42,759 nt of DNA from an uncultured Acetatifactor sp. (lineage in GTDB: Bacteria > Bacillota > Clostridia > Lachnospirales > Lachnospiraceae): assembly GCA_947595925.1 (NCBI GenBank), contig CANQEV010000025.1:1-42759 (forward strand), written 5' to 3'. Positions within the stretch are counted from its first letter, which is position 1, and every line of letters starts with the position of its first letter. Under the pieces are notes generated by a model. The model worked only from the letters and a program-made list of their open reading frames with translations. It had not been told where the DNA came from and did no database searches. Made by a program: the position numbers and the translations under genes. Below, piece after piece: positions 40,859 through 42,759 of the stretch.

Positions 40859-41887
40859 TTATTCGTCATAGTAATTCAGGGCCTGGATGAATCGCTCTGC
40901 GACTTTTTCGCGGCCTTTTTGGTTTAAGTGCAGGTGGTCGGTCAGATATTTGGGAGCTTCATCCTCGTTGAAGGTTCCATAAATGTTGTCTATGAACGTG
41001 ACGTTATGGTTGACGGAAGACAAACATTCCTGGAGCATGTAAGCGCTCAAAGGCCTCTCTTCCTCATTGTAGAATACGGTATCGCTGCTGACATAATCGC
41101 CATTTTCGCCCAGCCCGAAGGCATAAGTGGGGGACATGACAATTATGCGGATATGGGGGTATTCTCTCTGGAGTACTTCGATGCCGGCCTCCAGGTTCCC
41201 GGTGAAGGTGGTGACGTCCGAGGGATCCTCGGGATTGATCAGAGGATGTCCGGCAAGGTAATCGCTTCCGTCATACAGGATGGCGATGGTGTCCACGGTA
41301 TCCATGTCAATGGTTTCCAGAGTATGGCGGACTTCCTGGGTTTCAGGGAGGAGATTGGCTTCGGGATTGGATTCCAGCCAGTCGAAGTAATCAAGTTGTT
41401 CCCGCCAGTTCAGGTAAAGGATTAAAAAATAAAAGTTGTAGACGTCCAGCCCTGAGCGGTCTTTCTTCATGTCGTAATTTCCGGAGGCCAGGTAACTGCC
41501 GCCGACGGAGCAGTTGTAGACGGTGGAACCGGTCCGCTCGGCAATCATATTGACCACGTTGTCTTTTGAGTCGCGGTCATCTGCAAACACGGAGTTCCCG
41601 AAGAAGAGAATGGTGTGAGGGCTTTTGTTCGCGATGATGTTCCCGTCTTCGTCCGTCTTTGGAGCCATGACGTCATAGGCTTCCGCGCCTTCCTGGATCA
41701 AAGGGTTTTGCTGGAAAAACTCATTTGAATTGATTCGGTTTCCCCATTTGGAGATCCGCAGGACAATAATTAAAATAATGACCACAAACAGAAGGAAAAA
41801 GAACGTGTGGGGATTCAGAAGATATTCCCGCCAGCTTTTCGACTCCGTTCCTGTTCCTTCGGCAGGGGATTTGGTTTTTTTCATCAT
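40859..41887 (-). CDS. SGNH-like membrane-anchored protein with altered GDS motif
   Basis: A 342-residue protein with an N-terminal transmembrane helix (about 28-45) and an outer SGNH-type domain. The usual GDS is GNS (FFGNSVF, serine at about 99), and the GxND block is replaced by LYDGSDYLAG. The final Asp-His pair is kept as DHLHLNQKG near residues 319-327. It is related to the SGNH protein at 32087 (IVMSPTYAFGLGENGDYV here against ILLATPTYSWYPDRGF there). Catalysis may be weakened or changed. AAAGGAG precedes ATG 41887. It is convergent to the YgjP-like gene and divergent from the acidic repeat gene. Confidence 0.8.
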   Translation of the reverse strand: MMKKTKSPAEGTGTESKSWREYLLNPHTFFFLLFVVIILIIVLRISKWGNRINSNEFFQQNPLIQEGAEAYDVMAPKTDEDGNIIANKSPHTILFFGNSVFADDRDSKDNVVNMIAERTGSTVYNCSVGGSYLASGNYDMKKDRSGLDVYNFYFLILYLNWREQLDYFDWLESNPEANLLPETQEVRHTLETIDMDTVDTIAILYDGSDYLAGHPLINPEDPSDVTTFTGNLEAGIEVLQREYPHIRIIVMSPTYAFGLGENGDYVSSDTVFYNEEERPLSAYMLQECLSSVNHNVTFIDNIYGTFNEDEAPKYLTDHLHLNQKGREKVAERFIQALNYYDE

Positions 41888-42080
41888 AGTCTCCTTTTAG
41901 CAGGCATTGGTAAGCAATGAAGCTCAAAACTATGTTCATCTTACAATTATATGGAAAGAAAGTCCATAATATTAGAAAAAATTAAGAAAATCTAAAGAAA
42001 TGGGAGACGATGTATCTGCAGGTGACCTGAGAAAAATCTTGGGTAAAATTTAAGAAATTCTGAAGAAATGGGGTTATCTC
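41888..42080. other. Divergent regulatory region
   Basis: With the promoter and leader up to 42201 this gap is 314 nt and very A+T-rich. It holds a possible minus-strand -10 (TATAAT, complement of 41946-41951) without a clear -35, and a pair of direct repeats. No coding region is credible. Confidence 0.55.
41983..42072 (+). repeat. Two 22-nt direct repeats upstream of the acidic repeat gene
   Basis: Copies at 41983-42004 and 42051-42072, 68 nt apart, differing at two positions: TAAGAAAATCTAAAGAAATG and TAAGAAATTCTGAAGAAATG, each followed by GG. They lie just upstream of the promoter at 42081 and may bind a regulator. Confidence 0.6.
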
Positions 42081-42109
42081 TTGAAGTGTCGAAAAGGTGA
42101 TGTTATAAT
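42081..42109 (+). promoter_or_regulatory. Promoter of the acidic repeat gene
   Basis: TTGAAG (42081-42086), 17 nt, TATAAT (42104-42109). The spacer starts with a perfect 0A box. Transcription would start near 42116. Confidence 0.75.
42087..42093 (+). promoter_or_regulatory. Perfect 0A box in promoter spacer
   Basis: TGTCGAA directly after the -35 hexamer, followed by AA. It is on the opposite strand sense to the box at 8913, but likewise within the spacer of a sigma-A-type promoter. Binding by Spo0A or by the Spo0A-domain protein encoded at 8995 is inference. Confidence 0.5.
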
Positions 42110-42201
42110 GAGCATGATAAAATGAACAATAAAATGTCTAACTTTAAATAAAATGGATTTTGCATCCATGACCTATACGCGTATATGAAAGGAAAGATTT
42201 T

Positions 42202-42759
42202 ATGAAAAGGCTTTTCGGGCACACAAAAAAACCAGCGGCTTACTGGGAAGAAAATCGCCGGGGAGGATACGATTGGGAAGATGAGGATTTCTCCTATGAT
42301 GAAATGGGGGATGAAGATTATGAAGACAGCGTGGATGAGGAGCCGGAGCAGGCTCCCGCAGAGTATTCTGTGGAATCCGCCGGAAAATCGGAAAATGCTG
42401 ACGGCGGGGAGCCTTTGGAAGAATCGGGGTATGAAAGCGGAGAGCCTCTGGAGAAAGAGGGATCCGATGACGGTATAGAGTTTTCGGAAGAGCTGGAGGA
42501 AAACACCTGGGAGGATACGGAAGAATCAGGGTATGAGGACGAAGAATATCCGGAGGAAGCGAAATTCGACGACATAGAGTATCTGGAAGAGCCGGAGGAA
42601 AGCGCTGGGGAATATGCGGAAGAAACCGGGTATGACGGCGGGGAGCATGAGGAAGAACCAGGATATGAGGACGGTGAATATCCGGAGGAAGCGAAATTCG
42701 ACGACATAGAGTATCTGGAAGAGCCGGAGGAAAGCGCTGGGGAATATGCGGAAGAGACC
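42202..42759 (+). CDS. Highly acidic tandem-repeat protein, 5' part
   Basis: Open from ATG 42202 to the right edge (186 codons, no stop), so the protein is incomplete. AAAGGA lies upstream. After a short basic start (KRLFGHTKKPAAYW) the sequence is dominated by E, D, Y, G and P. It contains a 44-residue tandem repeat (132 nt) with units such as YPEEAKFDDIEYLEEPEESA and GYEDGEYPEEAKFDDIEYLE, plus more degenerate earlier copies. No signal peptide is seen at the N-terminus. Such acidic repeats can be spacers, calcium- or polycation-binding regions. No family is recognised. Confidence 0.75.
   Translation, partial: MKRLFGHTKKPAAYWEENRRGGYDWEDEDFSYDEMGDEDYEDSVDEEPEQAPAEYSVESAGKSENADGGEPLEESGYESGEPLEKEGSDDGIEFSEELEENTWEDTEESGYEDEEYPEEAKFDDIEYLEEPEESAGEYAEETGYDGGEHEEEPGYEDGEYPEEAKFDDIEYLEEPEESAGEYAEET
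42545..42759 (+). repeat. 132-bp tandem repeat in the acidic gene
   Basis: The segment 42545-42627 recurs at 42677-42759 with a single difference seen (GAA against GAG near the end). The period is 132 nt, in frame (44 codons). Near-identity at the DNA level indicates a recent duplication; more copies may follow beyond the edge. Confidence 0.88.

Noticed and set aside
42318..42707. Ser/Pro-rich repeat protein on the minus strand
   Set aside because: Mirror of the acidic tandem-repeat gene; the plus frame has the start, ribosome binding site and promoter.

Overview
The window looks like chromosomal DNA of a Gram-positive, moderately GC-rich member of the Clostridia, most likely Lachnospiraceae (cluster XIVa). 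The basis is the comF / yvyF-like / conserved membrane protein / cdaA / cdaR gene string, the Spo0A-type effector domain, strong AGGAGG-type ribosome binding sites, frequent GTG/TTG starts, and secreted proteins with clostridial SH3b-glucosaminidase architecture. This taxonomic call is inference from gene content. No rRNA, tRNA, CRISPR array, insertion sequence or phage gene was recognised.

Layout. (1) Positions 1-5267: a forward operon of ComF, a YvyF-like zinc protein, two unrecognised membrane proteins, the c-di-AMP synthase CdaA and its YbbR-domain partner CdaR. (2) 5268-7508: HPr behind its own promoter, convergent with a two-gene minus-strand operon (divergent PAP2 membrane protein, DUF3048 lipoprotein); a shared hairpin separates them. 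(3) 7509-9470: a GtrB-like polyprenyl-phosphate glycosyltransferase and a stand-alone Spo0A DNA-binding domain whose promoter carries a perfect 0A box. (4) 9590-23352: surface-glycan block 1, with a split polytopic membrane protein pair, several glycosyltransferases, a WbaP/CpsE-type initiating sugar transferase, a tandem-fused double glycosyltransferase, a secreted glucosaminidase and a lipoprotein apparently cut by a G8 tract from its TP-rich tail. (5) 23352-23585: a non-coding, highly palindromic element ending in a good promoter. (6) 23659-40116: surface-glycan block 2, with PseB/PseC-like amino-sugar enzymes, GlmM, a GNAT, two further GtrB-like enzymes, a GtrII-like transferase, an ABC flippase, an SGNH hydrolase, a WecE-like aminotransferase behind a perfect-consensus promoter, and further GT-C-like membrane proteins including a second split pair. 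(7) 40237-42759: a YgjP-like metallopeptidase, a convergent SGNH-like protein, and the start of a very acidic tandem-repeat protein whose promoter also carries a 0A box.

How the genes may work together (inference). GlmM supplies GlcN-1-P for UDP-GlcNAc. PseB/PseC and the GNAT would convert UDP-GlcNAc to a 2,4-diamino-2,4,6-trideoxy sugar. The WecE-like enzyme would make a dTDP-4-amino-4,6-dideoxyhexose from precursors encoded elsewhere. The initiating sugar transferase and cytoplasmic glycosyltransferases build a lipid-linked glycan, the ABC exporter flips it, and GtrB-type enzymes make polyprenyl-P-sugars for the GtrII-like and other GT-C-like proteins that decorate it outside. SGNH proteins could add or remove acyl groups.

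Points most worth following: the G8-controlled frame switch of the lipoprotein, the stand-alone Spo0A effector with 0A boxes in two promoter spacers, the twin split membrane-protein pairs, and the palindromic element at 23352-23547.
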